Below, piece by piece: positions 15,838 through 23,156 of a stretch of 32,967 bases of DNA. The stretch is from Gemmatimonadota bacterium. GTDB taxonomy: Bacteria > Gemmatimonadota > Gemmatimonadetes > Gemmatimonadales > GWC2-71-9. The notes beneath the pieces were generated by a model. It did no database searches. It was not told the origin of the DNA and saw only the letters and a program-made list of their open reading frames with translations. The stretch spans positions 1 through 32,967 of the forward strand of contig QHUK01000052.1 in assembly GCA_003222085.1 (NCBI GenBank). Reading direction: 5' to 3'. The position numbers and the translations under genes were made by a program. Numbering within the stretch: the first letter of the stretch is position 1; every line of letters begins with the position of its first letter.

Positions 15838-16149
15838 ATGCTCCTCATTCGCGAGATCATGTACTGCAAGCCTGGGAAGGTACGGCCCTTGGTCGAGAAG
15901 TTCCTCGCGATGGCCAAGCTGAGCGCCAAGGTTGGCATGCCGAAGATGCGTGTCATGACCGACGTCTGCTCCGACCGGTACTGGATGCTCGTGGCCGAGA
16001 TGGAGGTGGCGAACATGGCCGAGTTCGAGCGTATGATGCAAGGCGGTGGCCAGAACAGCGAAGACATGAAGGAATTCGAGAGTATCATGAAGGGGTATCA
16101 CGATCTCGTCGACCACGGTCGCCGCGAGATCTACAAGATTGAGGGGTGA
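15838..16149 (+). CDS. Small protein, possible dimeric alpha-beta barrel (NIPSNAP/ABM-like)
   Basis: A 103-residue protein starting MLLIREIMYCKPGKVRPLVEKF, an arrangement (strand, then a PGK turn, then a long helix) typical of ferredoxin-like dimeric alpha-beta barrels. The second half repeats the pattern with YWMLVAEMEVANMAEFE. I cannot assign a function. GGGAG lies nine bases before the ATG. CATAAT at 15776-15781 is a candidate -10 for this gene. It is methionine-rich and lies just before the accessory region. Confidence 0.72.
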   Translation: MLLIREIMYCKPGKVRPLVEKFLAMAKLSAKVGMPKMRVMTDVCSDRYWMLVAEMEVANMAEFERMMQGGGQNSEDMKEFESIMKGYHDLVDHGRREIYKIEG

Positions 16150-16150
16150 C

Positions 16151-16318
16151 ACAGAGTTCAAGCGCCGGTACGTTCGGGAATTGCGAGCTCATCCCGAAGG
16201 GTTGGAACCCATCCTCGAGCGGGTGCGAGCGGGGCGTGTCACCTTCGTGTTCGCTTGGCGAGAGGCGCGCTTCAATAACGCGGTCGCCCTCAAGGCTTTC
16301 CCTGAGCGCCGACGGTGA
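16151..16318 (+). pseudogene. C-terminal remnant of a DUF488 family protein
   Basis: The frame from 16151 to TGA 16316-16318 encodes FKRRYVRELRAHPEG, then VRAGRVTFVFAWREA, then NNAVALKAF, which matches the last third of DUF488 proteins (RY..EL, then a VTLLYA-type strand, then N.A..L). About 50 residues remain; the N-terminal two thirds are missing, cut off where the preceding gene ends. There is no start codon with a ribosome site, so it is probably a broken gene. The stop is in the same frame as the CPBP gene that follows. Confidence 0.6.
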
Positions 16319-16336
16319 CTTCAGTCCCTGAATCCC

Positions 16337-17146
16337 GTGGCCCTGTTCTTTTTCCTCGCGTACGTCATCACGTGGGGTCTCTACTTCGCGGCCAACTCCA
16401 CGTCGGCTGCCGGCCTCCGCGGACTCCTTTTCTACCTCGGGGTCTTCACTCCTGGGCTGCTGGCGCTGTGGCTCACGCGGCGAGCAGACGGATCCCCCGG
16501 CGTGGTCGCCCTACTACAGCGCCTGGTCCACTGGCGGGTCCCGGCGCGGTGGTATGTCTTCGCCCTTGCGTACGTCGCCACAATCAAGCTGACCGTTGCT
16601 TTCCTCTACCGGGCGCTCGCGGGCGCGTGGCCACCATTCGGGGACGTTTCCTGGTACGTGATGCTCGCGGCGACTCTCGGGTCAACCCTGCTGGGCGGTC
16701 AGGTCGGAGAGGAGCTCGGATGGCGGGGCTATGCCCTCCCCCGGCTCGCGATGCGGTTCGGGCTTGGGGGTGCAAGCCTGCTGCTCGGCGTCCTCTGGGC
16801 GGGGTGGCATCTCCCGCTCTTCTTCATTCTTGGCGGCGACACGGTCGGGCAGTCCTTCCCCCTGTACGTGCTTCAAGTCACGGCACTGTCGGTCGCGATA
16901 GCGTGGCTCTATCTCAAGACCCAGGGTAGTCTGCTGTTGACGATGCTCCTGCACGCAGCGGTGAACAATACCAAGGACATCGTTCCGTCCGCCGTGCCCG
17001 GCGCGACACAGCCGTGGGCGCTGAGTACGTCGCTCGTGGCGTGGCTCACGGTGATCCTGCTGTGGATTGCGGTCGGCTACTTCTTAGTTGACATGCGGAA
17101 GGCGGGCCTGCCTCTGCCGCTGGTCCGGCGGGCGACTGCCGCCTAA
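16337..17146 (+). CDS. CPBP family intramembrane metalloprotease
   Basis: A 269-residue multi-pass protein of the CAAX protease / bacteriocin-processing family. The catalytic motifs are GEELGWRGYALPRL (EExxxR type), WAGWHLPLFF (HxxxF type) and LLHAAVNN. About eight hydrophobic segments are visible. GTG 16337 is the first usual start, but three codons upstream CTG-AAT-CCC gives LNPVALFFFLAYVITW, which resembles the usual Met-Asn-Pro opening of the family, so CTG 16328 may be the original or a mutated start. No ribosome site is seen. The stop TAA lies inside the first box of an attC-like repeat, so this may be the first cassette of the array. Confidence 0.88.
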   Translation: MALFFFLAYVITWGLYFAANSTSAAGLRGLLFYLGVFTPGLLALWLTRRADGSPGVVALLQRLVHWRVPARWYVFALAYVATIKLTVAFLYRALAGAWPPFGDVSWYVMLAATLGSTLLGGQVGEELGWRGYALPRLAMRFGLGGASLLLGVLWAGWHLPLFFILGGDTVGQSFPLYVLQVTALSVAIAWLYLKTQGSLLLTMLLHAAVNNTKDIVPSAVPGATQPWALSTSLVAWLTVILLWIAVGYFLVDMRKAGLPLPLVRRATAA

Positions 17147-17278
17147 CAAGCGCTTGAATCTAGCGAGCGGTGATCGCTCTAAGGGAAGCGGAGTGTGTGC
17201 CCTGTCGGGCACGGACTGTCGTCCCACGGCCTTGCGCCAGCGGGCGAGTAGCCCGCAGTTTACCCGCGACCCTAAGGC
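17141..17278 (+). repeat. attC-like integron recombination site 1 (3' half degenerate)
   Basis: The 5' end is textbook: GCCTAAC (17141-17147, fits RYYYAAC), AA, then GCGCTT (17150-17155). The 3' part (17230-17278) is a variant of the repeats at 20990 and 27231, with TTGCGCCAGCGGGCGAGTAG and the hairpin GCGGGC/GCCCGC, but AAGCGC is altered and the last box reads CCTAAGGC rather than GTTAGGC. It contains the CPBP stop codon. Confidence 0.55.
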
Positions 17279-17354
17279 GGCACGCGAAGCGTTCACTGCC
17301 AACTCTCCGCCGCCTTGAGCACCAGGCGTGGCACGATAATGAAGGGATGCACGG

Positions 17355-17678
17355 ATGGTCAGCGTCGAGCGAAAGGTCAAGCAGGTATTCAGGAACTTCC
17401 AGGCGAGCCTTGGTACTCTCATGCGAGGGCGCTTGGTGTCGGAACGCCAACTCAGGGCCAAGAAGATCAAGACTATCAAAGCCACGATCAAGGCAATCGA
17501 CGCGGCCCTCCATAGACCCGGATCAAAGCCGGCGCTTCGCCAGCTAAGGGCCGTCAAGACCCAGATGACCGAGCTCCTGGAGCAAGAGGTCAGCGACCTG
17601 ACCAAGCGCATAGACGCCAGCAAAGGGATGCTTGCCAGACTTCGTAGTCTACGAACTTCTCCATTCCTGAAGCCGTGA
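17355..17678 (+). CDS. Small basic helical protein of unknown function
   Basis: A 107-residue protein rich in Lys, Arg and Leu, with two predicted long helices (about 3-50 and 60-100) likely to form an antiparallel coiled coil; no membrane segment and no cysteines. I recognise no family. AAGGG lies about nine bases before ATG 17355. The gene is followed by an attC-like 3' half at 17707-17732, so it looks like a single-gene cassette. Confidence 0.6.
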   Translation: MVSVERKVKQVFRNFQASLGTLMRGRLVSERQLRAKKIKTIKATIKAIDAALHRPGSKPALRQLRAVKTQMTELLEQEVSDLTKRIDASKGMLARLRSLRTSPFLKP

Positions 17679-17732
17679 GCACCTTGGACCTACTGGACCA
17701 GTCGTCCGCAGCTTAAGCGCACACCGTTAGGC
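17673..17732 (+). repeat. attC-like site 2 (3' half perfect, 5' half not recognisable)
   Basis: CCGCAGCTTAAGCGCACACC is followed by GTTAGGC (17726-17732), an exact GTTRRRY box and the exact complement of the 5' box of site 1. AAGCGC lies at 17715-17720. On the 5' side, around the stop codon of the preceding gene, no RYYYAAC or GCGCTT box is found. Confidence 0.55.
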
Positions 17733-17749
17733 CGACCGCGACGCAACAC

Positions 17750-17947
17750 ATGCGCTTCTCACGGCAGGACCTGGCCCCCTTCGCAGCCATTGCCGCACTT
17801 ACGTTGGTCGTGCTTCTCACGGGACATTGGGCCCAACGGCGATGGGCTCCATCCCGACCCCCGCAAACCCTAGCGAAGACGCTAGCCTTCTGGCTCCTAT
17901 TGATTCTGGGAAGCTGGGCGATGGTGGAATACTTTGGCCGTCGTTGA
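17750..17947 (+). CDS. Small two-helix membrane protein
   Basis: A 65-residue protein with two hydrophobic helices (about 9-25 and 44-60) joined by a basic, proline-containing loop. It starts 17 bases after the attC-like box of site 2 and has no obvious ribosome site. No family is recognised. Position and plus orientation fit an integron cassette gene; coding status rests on composition only. Confidence 0.5.
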   Translation: MRFSRQDLAPFAAIAALTLVVLLTGHWAQRRWAPSRPPQTLAKTLAFWLLLILGSWAMVEYFGRR

Positions 17948-17957
17948 TCAAGCGGCC

Positions 17958-17978
17958 GCCTGACAAGCGCGCAATTGC
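17958..17978 (+). repeat. attC-like 5' half (site 3)
   Basis: GCCTGAC (17958-17964), then AA, then GCGCGC reproduces the 5' half seen at 17141 and 27588. It lies 10 bases after the stop of the small membrane protein and overlaps the probable 5' end of the M23 gene. No matching 3' half follows, so it is a truncated or fused site. Confidence 0.45.
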
Positions 17979-18670
17979 GAGGCGTGGTGCTCGACCTATC
18001 GCAGGCCGTCGTCGTTGACTTCCCGCTGCGCGGTGAGTGGACTGCAGTCAACACGCCCGCTCGGCGTGTGCCCAGTCATGGGACCAACTTCTTCGCGCAG
18101 CGTTTCGCGATCGACCTCTTGCAGCTCGATTGGACAACTCGGCGACCGTGCGCGACTCCCGCTTGGCGTCAGTGGCTTACGCCGGTCTCGGCGTCCGCAT
18201 TCTTCTGCTGGGGGCAGCGCATTTACGCGGCGTTCGCAGGCCGGGTCGTCAACATCGGCGATGGGTGGCCTGATCGACGCCGTGTGCATGGGTTATGGGA
18301 GCTCTTCCGGATAATCAGCCCGTTAGCGCTCTTGGCGCTACCGCGCGGCAAGAACTACCGTCCGCTGATCGGCAACTTCGTCGTTGTCGAAGGCACGCCG
18401 GGAGCGGCATTGTATGCTCACCTGCAATGGGGCAGCCTGATGGTTGCCCTCGGTGACGACGTCGACGCTGGAACCTACCTCGGTACGGTCGGCAATTCCG
18501 GAAACTCCACCATGCCCCATCTCCACTTCCAACTCATGGATCGATCCAACCCACGCAAAGCGAGGGGCAAGCTGTACGCGTTTCGCGGCTACGAGCGCTA
18601 CGTCGACGGAGTCTGGCAGCAAGTCGCGGCGGGTATTCCCGGGCACCTTGAGCGTGTGCGCGCCGTCTAA
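17975..18670 (+). CDS. M23 family (LytM-type) peptidase
   Basis: Up to 231 residues. The metallopeptidase motifs are SHGTNFFAQRFAID (first zinc histidine and aspartate), NFVVVEGTPGAALYAHLQWG, VGNSGNSTMPHLHFQ with the HLH pair. It would cut peptidoglycan cross-links or another glycine-rich peptide. No signal peptide is evident, which is unusual for a cell-wall enzyme; some relatives of this small type also lack one. The first in-frame start is TTG 17975, with GTG at 17984 and 17987 as equally likely choices. The stop TAA lies in a GTCTAAG box followed by AAGCGCC, an attC-like 5' motif. Confidence 0.8.
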   Translation: MRGVVLDLSQAVVVDFPLRGEWTAVNTPARRVPSHGTNFFAQRFAIDLLQLDWTTRRPCATPAWRQWLTPVSASAFFCWGQRIYAAFAGRVVNIGDGWPDRRRVHGLWELFRIISPLALLALPRGKNYRPLIGNFVVVEGTPGAALYAHLQWGSLMVALGDDVDAGTYLGTVGNSGNSTMPHLHFQLMDRSNPRKARGKLYAFRGYERYVDGVWQQVAAGIPGHLERVRAV

Positions 18671-18728
18671 GAAGCGCCTGACGTTGACCCCGGTCTTCGC
18701 TCGAAAGGAAGCGGACCGTTGTGCGTTG
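18665..18728 (+). repeat. Weak attC-like site 4
   Basis: GTCTAAG (18665-18671) contains the M23 stop and is followed by AAGCGCC. About 45 bases on, GAAGCGGACC is followed by GTTGTGC, reminiscent of the AAGCGC-GATCC-GTTAGGC order of intact sites. Several positions deviate, so it is listed as a decayed copy. Further on, GGGCGC and GCGCCC (about 18757-18780) can pair as a separate hairpin. Confidence 0.3.
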
Positions 18729-18795
18729 GCGCGCACGAACTATCGTTCACTTATAGGGCGCGGAGCGGGCGAGGCGCCCTAATTCGTCTCTTGTC

Positions 18796-19098
18796 GCGCC
18801 TCGTTCTCGCCAAGGCTCGCTAAGGAGGAAGGCCACTTGGACTCTGCTGTGTTTCTTGTCGCGCTCCTGATATTCATGGGGATCCCTGCTTTCACGGTGC
18901 TCAGGGTCGCTCGTCTGCGTGCCGCTCGTCCACAATCACCATCGGCCGACGTCACCGCACGGCTCGAGGCGGTCGAACACGTCGTCCAGGACCTCCAGCA
19001 GCAACTGGCAGAAACACAGGAGCGTCTCGATTTCACAGAGCGGTTACTCGGCAAGGCACGGGAAGAGCGGCGGATTGGCGGCTAGAGACGACTTCATA
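18796..19098 (+). repeat. Direct repeat, copy A (contains a PspB-like gene)
   Basis: A unit of about 300 bases repeated at 20092-20409. Both begin with the same 26 bases starting GCGCCTCGTTCTCGCC, include a ribosome site and the whole small gene, and end shortly after its stop at CTAGAG. Identity is about 90 percent by eye; copy B has some 19 extra bases before the ribosome site. Confidence 0.85.
18837..19085 (+). CDS. PspB-like small membrane protein, copy A
   Basis: An 82-residue protein: one N-terminal transmembrane helix (VFLVALLIFMGIPAFTVL), a basic stop-transfer segment, then a coiled coil ending ERLDFTERLLGKA. Layout and ending resemble phage-shock protein B, which partners PspC and modulates PspF/PspA in envelope stress; the homology is by shape, so the family call is tentative. 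It starts at TTG 18837 with AGGAGGAA eight bases upstream. A near-identical paralogue (about 72 of 82 residues) lies at 20148-20396. Confidence 0.7.
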   Translation: MDSAVFLVALLIFMGIPAFTVLRVARLRAARPQSPSADVTARLEAVEHVVQDLQQQLAETQERLDFTERLLGKAREERRIGG

Positions 19099-19114
19099 CC
19101 CTCTGGAGGCCTCT

Positions 19115-19579
19115 GTGAACGTATTCCCGATCGCGCCTGCCGAGAGCCGCTACCTGGGGTTTGTCATCCCAATAATCGTCCTCCTCCTTGGCCTCCTCCT
19201 CAGCGGCGTCACCGTCCTCGTCACGTCCGTGCGAGGTGCTCACGCCTCGCGGTTCGACGTCCGACCTGACGGCCTCCGCCTGGAGGGCGACCTGTACGGC
19301 CGTCTGATTCCCAAGGCGCAGCTCCGCGTCGACGGCGCTCGCCGCGTAGATCTCGCCCGTGAGGACGGGCTTCAGCCAAAGTCGCGCCGCATGGGGACGG
19401 CGCTCCCCGGCTATCAGGCAGGCTGGTTCCGCTTGCGGAACGGGGAGAAGGCGTTGCTGTACCTCACCGATCGCACGCGGGCGATCTACATTCCCACGGC
19501 GGCTGGATACAGCCTGCTCCTGAGTCCGGCAGACCCTGAAGGGTTCTTGTCTCGTTTGCGGGTTGTGTTGGGTTCGTGA
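19115..19579 (+). CDS. Membrane protein with bacterial PH-like domain
   Basis: A 154-residue protein with a single strong transmembrane helix near residues 15-38 (LGFVIPIIVLLLGLLLSG) and a beta-rich domain after it: FDVRPDGLRLEGDLYG, a central basic stretch, YQAGWFRLRNGEKALLYLTD, AIYIPTAAGYSLLLSPADPE and FLSRLR. This is the usual pattern of the bacterial PH domain, often involved in membrane or stress functions. Start GTG 19115 has TGGAGG upstream. It sits between the two copies of the 300-base repeat. Confidence 0.72.
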   Translation: MNVFPIAPAESRYLGFVIPIIVLLLGLLLSGVTVLVTSVRGAHASRFDVRPDGLRLEGDLYGRLIPKAQLRVDGARRVDLAREDGLQPKSRRMGTALPGYQAGWFRLRNGEKALLYLTDRTRAIYIPTAAGYSLLLSPADPEGFLSRLRVVLGS

Positions 19580-19704
19580 GCGTGGGGTCGGGCGCGGCAA
19601 TGACCATGACCACAGACCATTACCACTCGACTCTTACTGATGACCTGCATTTCACTCGCGATAACACTTCTCCTCGTCGGTCGGCCCTCTATCCAGGAGC
19701 ACCG

Positions 19705-20043
19705 ATGCCAGAGACGCTGCAGACAACGACCACGTTTTCGATTGAGGGGTATCGCATCACGGAATACAAGGGTCTCGTCCGCGGAATCGTTGTGCGCTCC
19801 CCGACGATCGGCCAAGGGTTTTTGGGCGGCCTGAAGCAAATTGTCGGCGGGCAGATCGGGGCATATGCGGAGATGTGCGAGCAAGCGCGTGAGCAGGCCT
19901 ACGAGTTGCTCTTACGACACGCTCGGGAACTCCGTGCGAATGCGGTCGTGGGCGTTCGATACGAGAGTTCGGAGGTCGGCCGCCAGGGGTCGGCGACTGA
20001 GGTGCTATGCTATGGGACCGCGGTCGTCATTCAACGTGCATGA
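19705..20043 (+). CDS. YbjQ/UPF0145 family protein
   Basis: A 112-residue protein. ITEYKGLVRGIVVRSPTIG, GGQIGAYAEMCEQAREQAY and LRANAVVGVRYESSEV are the three conserved blocks of the YbjQ (UPF0145) family, which forms pentamers and is sometimes described as a heavy-metal-binding domain; its function is unknown. The start ATG 19705 has AGGAG upstream. The frame extends further 5' but without family similarity. It lies between the two repeat copies, 126 bases after the PH-like gene. Confidence 0.85.
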   Translation: MPETLQTTTTFSIEGYRITEYKGLVRGIVVRSPTIGQGFLGGLKQIVGGQIGAYAEMCEQAREQAYELLLRHARELRANAVVGVRYESSEVGRQGSATEVLCYGTAVVIQRA

Positions 20044-20091
20044 ACAAGAGATCGTCCGTTGCCGCCCGCCGAACGTCACAGCCTTCGTGAC

Positions 20092-20409
20092 GCGCCTCGT
20101 TCTCGCCAAGGCTCGCTGAAGGGATCGGCTTAAGGGAGGAAGGGCACTTGGACTCTACTGTGTTTCTTGTCGCGCTCCTGATATTCGTGGGGATCCCTGC
20201 GGTCACGGTGCTCAAGGTCGCTCGTCTGCGTGCCGCCCGTCCCCAATCACCATCGGCCGACGTCATTGCACGGCTCGAGGCGGTTGAACGTGTCGTCCAG
20301 GACCTCCAACAGCAGCTCGCAGAAACACATGAGCGTCTCGATTTCACAGAGCGGTTACTCAGCAAGGCACGAGACGAGCGGCGGATTGGCAGCTAGAGGC
20401 GACTCCATG
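20092..20409 (+). repeat. Direct repeat, copy B (contains a PspB-like gene)
   Basis: Second copy of the unit at 18796-19098, about 1.3 kb downstream in the same orientation. It has an insertion of about 19 bases between the shared 26-base opening and the ribosome site. Confidence 0.85.
20148..20396 (+). CDS. PspB-like small membrane protein, copy B
   Basis: An 82-residue paralogue of 18837-19085 with about ten substitutions, mostly conservative, and no frame damage, so both copies appear to be under selection or recently duplicated. N-terminal helix VFLVALLIFVGIPAVTVL, then a coiled coil ending ERLDFTERLLSKARDER. Starts at TTG 20148 with GGAGGAAGG upstream. The DinB gene follows at 20438. 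Confidence 0.7.
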   Translation: MDSTVFLVALLIFVGIPAVTVLKVARLRAARPQSPSADVIARLEAVERVVQDLQQQLAETHERLDFTERLLSKARDERRIGS

Positions 20410-20437
20410 GACTGCGACGGCCGCTCGGAGGTACCCG

Positions 20438-20950
20438 GTGTCGATCGCCCAGTGGCTACTCCCAGAGTTCGATGAGGAGATGGCTGCCACTCGACGCGTG
20501 CTCGAACGTGTGCCGTGGAGCCGGTATGCTTGGCAACCGCACCCGAACTCCATGTCTCTGGGCCGCCTGGCGACGCATGTCGCCGAGCTCCCGAAATGGG
20601 CGCTGGATGCCTTTGCCCTCGACGAGGTAGACATCGCTCCGCTCGGCGGGGCGCTCACGAGACGACTGGTCTTTGATTCAGTGACGAACCTCGTCCAATG
20701 GTTTGCAGACCACGCCCAGGCCGCGCGCCAGGCTCTTGCCGCGGCCAGCGATGACGACTTCGCTCAACCTTGGACCCTCAAGTCCGGCGGCCGCGCGCTC
20801 TGGACAAAGTCCCGACTGGCCGTTTATCGCAACGCGGTCAGCCACATGGTGCACCATCGCGGGCAACTAACCGTCTACCTGCGGTTGAACGGTGTGCCGG
20901 TTCCGGGGACGTACGGGCCGTCGGCGGACGAGCGGGAGCCCGCCGGCTAG
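20438..20950 (+). CDS. DinB superfamily protein
   Basis: A 170-residue four-helix DinB/YfiT-type protein. The expected metal-binding histidines are seen in LATHVAELP and in MVHHRGQL near the end, with PHPNSMSLGRL as the typical helix-2 lead. Members include metal-dependent thiol transferases, but most have no known substrate. The start is GTG 20438 with GGAGG eight bases upstream. The stop TAG falls in a GGCTAGC box, followed by an attC-like repeat. Confidence 0.87.
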   Translation: MSIAQWLLPEFDEEMAATRRVLERVPWSRYAWQPHPNSMSLGRLATHVAELPKWALDAFALDEVDIAPLGGALTRRLVFDSVTNLVQWFADHAQAARQALAAASDDDFAQPWTLKSGGRALWTKSRLAVYRNAVSHMVHHRGQLTVYLRLNGVPVPGTYGPSADEREPAG

Positions 20951-21037
20951 CGGACTCGGGGCGCTTGTGAGTCCGCCATTCACAGTCGCTTGCGCCGGCG
21001 GGCGAGTCGCCCGCAGCTTAAGCGCGATCCGTTAAGC
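20946..21037 (+). repeat. attC-like site 5
   Basis: GGCTAGC (20946-20952, with the DinB stop) stands in for RYYYAAC. GCGCTT at 20961-20966 pairs with AAGCGC at 21020-21025, and GTTAAGC at 21031-21037 closes the site. The middle has the palindrome GCGGGCGAGTCGCCCGC. A 36-base block from 20990 is identical to the one from 27231. Confidence 0.6.
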
Positions 21038-21057
21038 CGACGCGCTCGGAGGCTCCC

Positions 21058-21588
21058 ATGACCTGCCGTTTCGGAGTCACAGTTCTCCTCGGTCTCGTCC
21101 CCCTCGTCGCCCACACCGCCGCGGCTCAGACCGCTCGCGTTGGCGCCCACTACGGCGTCAACCTCAGTAACGGTCACTGGGAGGACGAGCGTCTCGGCGC
21201 GCAGGCGTCGCTGCACATCATCGGTCCACTCGAGACCGCCGGGGCGTTCAGCGTTTTCACCGACTGGCCCGGAGCCACCGGCTTCACTGGCTCGGCGTGG
21301 CAGGCCTACTGGACGATGCGCGTCAGGCCTCGAGGACCGTGGTCAATCGCCTCCCTCGGCTATGGCTTCATCTTGATACACAGCAGCTTGCGTGACGCGA
21401 GTCTCCAGCTCGAAACCTCGGGAAGCAACTTTACCGACGCCATCGTGCTCGGTCTGGAAGCCCCCACCCCCTTCGTTCGCCCGTTCGCCGACTTGTATCT
21501 CGTTGACATCCTCGATCGTGAGTCCGCCGTCGGGGTGAATCTCCTTATGGGGGTCCAGGTCAGCCTACCAACCCGTCGGTCGAGCTGA
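21058..21588 (+). CDS. Secreted or outer-membrane beta-barrel-like protein of unknown function
   Basis: A 176-residue protein with a signal peptide cleaved near HTAAAQ, followed by short amphipathic strands (ARVGAHYGVNLSNG, AWQAYWTMRVRPRG, FADLYLVDILD, AVGVNLLMGVQVSLP), the look of a small outer-membrane barrel. No family is recognised. Start ATG 21058 has CGGAGG nine bases upstream, and it begins 20 bases after the attC-like box of site 5, as in a cassette. Confidence 0.65.
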   Translation: MTCRFGVTVLLGLVPLVAHTAAAQTARVGAHYGVNLSNGHWEDERLGAQASLHIIGPLETAGAFSVFTDWPGATGFTGSAWQAYWTMRVRPRGPWSIASLGYGFILIHSSLRDASLQLETSGSNFTDAIVLGLEAPTPFVRPFADLYLVDILDRESAVGVNLLMGVQVSLPTRRSS

Positions 21589-21616
21589 GCGCACCGCGAG
21601 AAAGGTTAGATCACGC

Positions 21617-21931
21617 ATGACCGACGTTCCGATCGCCTGCACACTCACATCCGCTGAGCTCCAGTCCCGCGGCGCGCAACTCCTGCCCGGACTGGTGGCG
21701 GGGGCGATCGCGCGGGTTCCGGTGAGCAACGGCTTCCGCTGGGCGTTCGCGCCGAGACCGGGACTCCTAGCCGAGGTCGCGCAGGTCATTGACGCCGAAC
21801 GGCGATGCTGTCGGTTTCTTCGGTTCGCGGTGGCGGCCGAGCCTGACGGCGGGCCGATTTCCCTTGAGGTCACCGGTCCGCCGGGAACTGTACAGTTCCT
21901 TGACCAGCTTGTGACTGGGGCTTCGCGTTAA
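21617..21931 (+). CDS. Small protein with ERRCCRFLRF motif, unknown function
   Basis: A 104-residue soluble protein. A single cysteine sits in IACTLTSAEL and a vicinal pair in VIDAERRCCRFLRF, then EPDGGPISLEVTGPPGT and a final helix. The three cysteines suggest metal or thiol chemistry, but I know no characterised member. AAAGG lies about eleven bases before ATG 21617. The stop TAA is inside the first box of attC-like site 6. Confidence 0.65.
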   Translation: MTDVPIACTLTSAELQSRGAQLLPGLVAGAIARVPVSNGFRWAFAPRPGLLAEVAQVIDAERRCCRFLRFAVAAEPDGGPISLEVTGPPGTVQFLDQLVTGASR

Positions 21932-22011
21932 CAAGCGCTTCAACCTGCCAGCGCGCGTAGAAGTAGTTGATCTTTCGCCAGTGCGCTGCAGCTTAAGCGC
22001 GATCCCTAGGC
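21926..22011 (+). repeat. attC-like site 6 (most complete)
   Basis: CGTTAAC (21926-21932), AA, GCGCTT (21935-21940), then CAACCTGC. The 3' side has CTGCAGCTT, AAGCGC (21995-22000), GATCC and CTAGGC. GCGCTT/AAGCGC and CTGC/GCAG pair, giving the imperfect long hairpin of an attC. About 86 bases. It contains the stop of the preceding gene. Confidence 0.62.
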
Positions 22012-22049
22012 GGACGGCACACGTTATCACGGCGGATTGAGGAACTGCC

Positions 22050-23147
22050 ATGCGACTTGCTATCGTTGGCGCGCTCGTACTGGGGCTACTGGGGTTGGTC
22101 GAAGCGGATGTTGTGTCGCAAGGTTCCCCGCATCCGTCGCACCAGTTCTTCGACCTCGGCACACTCCGGCTCGAGAGCGGCGATAGTCTCCCCTCGGCCA
22201 AGTTACTGTTCGTCACACACGGGCAGCTCGCCCCTGACCGGCGCAATGCCGTGCTTCTCCCCTCCTGGTATGGAGGCAACCATCACGGATACGACTTCAT
22301 GATCGGACCCGGCCGGGCCTTGGATCCGACCAAGCAGTTTATTGTGGTCGCCGAGATGTTCGGGAGTGGCGGATCCTCATCCCCCAGCAACACTCCAGAC
22401 CCGCGGCACGGGCCGAGGTTTCCGTCGATAAGTATTCGAGACAATGTTGCCGCGATGTACCGGCTGATCACAGAGAAACTCGGCGTACAGCACCTTCAGG
22501 CCGTCGTCGGGTTCTCGATGGGTGCGCAACAGGCCTTCCAGTGGGCGGTGAGCTATCCTACTTTCGTCGATCGCATCGTACCCATTTGTGGGACCGCGAA
22601 GACATATCCGCACGGCGTGGTGCGACTCGAAAGCGCGATTCTAGCGTACGAGGCCGACAGCGCGTTCGCCGGCGGCAACTATCATGTTCGGCCGGAAAAA
22701 GGGCATCGGGCCTGGGCGGCGCATTGGGCGGCGTGGGTGTTCTCCCAGGAATGGTGGCGACGGGAGCTCTACAAGCCGAAGTTCGCCAGTCCGGAAGCGC
22801 TGCTCGAAGCCTGGGCGGCCGACACGGCTGACCGGGATCCTAACGACGCGATTCTGCAAGCGAGGACCTGGCAACAGCATGATGTCGGAAAGACCCCGGG
22901 CCTTGGCGGGAACCTTGCCCGCGCGCTGGGCAGCATCCGAGCACGTGTCCTCTACATGCCCTGTGCGACGGATCTGTATTTTCCGATCGGTGACGCCGAG
23001 TCCGAGCGGCGATTCATTCCTGACGTTCAGTGGATCCCGATTCCCTCCTTGTGGGGGCACGCGGCGGGTGCCGGACGGGATCCTGCGGATAGCGCTTTCC
23101 TGAACGAGAACGTGCGTCGGTTCTTGAGCGAAGCGGCGCACCGCTGA
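22050..23147 (+). CDS. MetX-like alpha/beta hydrolase (homoserine acetyltransferase family), secreted
   Basis: A 365-residue protein of the homoserine O-acetyltransferase fold. The nucleophile serine is in VVGFSMGAQQAFQWAVSYP, the acid is likely the Asp in MPCATDLYFP, and the histidine is in LWGHAAGAG. GGNHHGYDFMIGPGRALD and FIVVAEMFGSGGSSSPSNT are family blocks. Unlike biosynthetic MetX it starts with a hydrophobic signal-like segment (LAIVGALVLGLLGLVEA), so it may be exported and act as a hydrolase rather than in methionine synthesis; that is inference. GAGGAA lies upstream of ATG 22050. The next gene starts nine bases after the stop, so the two may be co-transcribed. Confidence 0.82.
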   Translation: MRLAIVGALVLGLLGLVEADVVSQGSPHPSHQFFDLGTLRLESGDSLPSAKLLFVTHGQLAPDRRNAVLLPSWYGGNHHGYDFMIGPGRALDPTKQFIVVAEMFGSGGSSSPSNTPDPRHGPRFPSISIRDNVAAMYRLITEKLGVQHLQAVVGFSMGAQQAFQWAVSYPTFVDRIVPICGTAKTYPHGVVRLESAILAYEADSAFAGGNYHVRPEKGHRAWAAHWAAWVFSQEWWRRELYKPKFASPEALLEAWAADTADRDPNDAILQARTWQQHDVGKTPGLGGNLARALGSIRARVLYMPCATDLYFPIGDAESERRFIPDVQWIPIPSLWGHAAGAGRDPADSAFLNENVRRFLSEAAHR

Positions 23148-23156
23148 AAGGACGCA

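Noticed and set aside
21584..21611. attC-like boxes GCTGAGC and GTTAGAT after the barrel-like gene
   Set aside because: Only 28 bases long with no GCGCTT/AAGCGC pairing, too short for an attC; possibly a deletion remnant.
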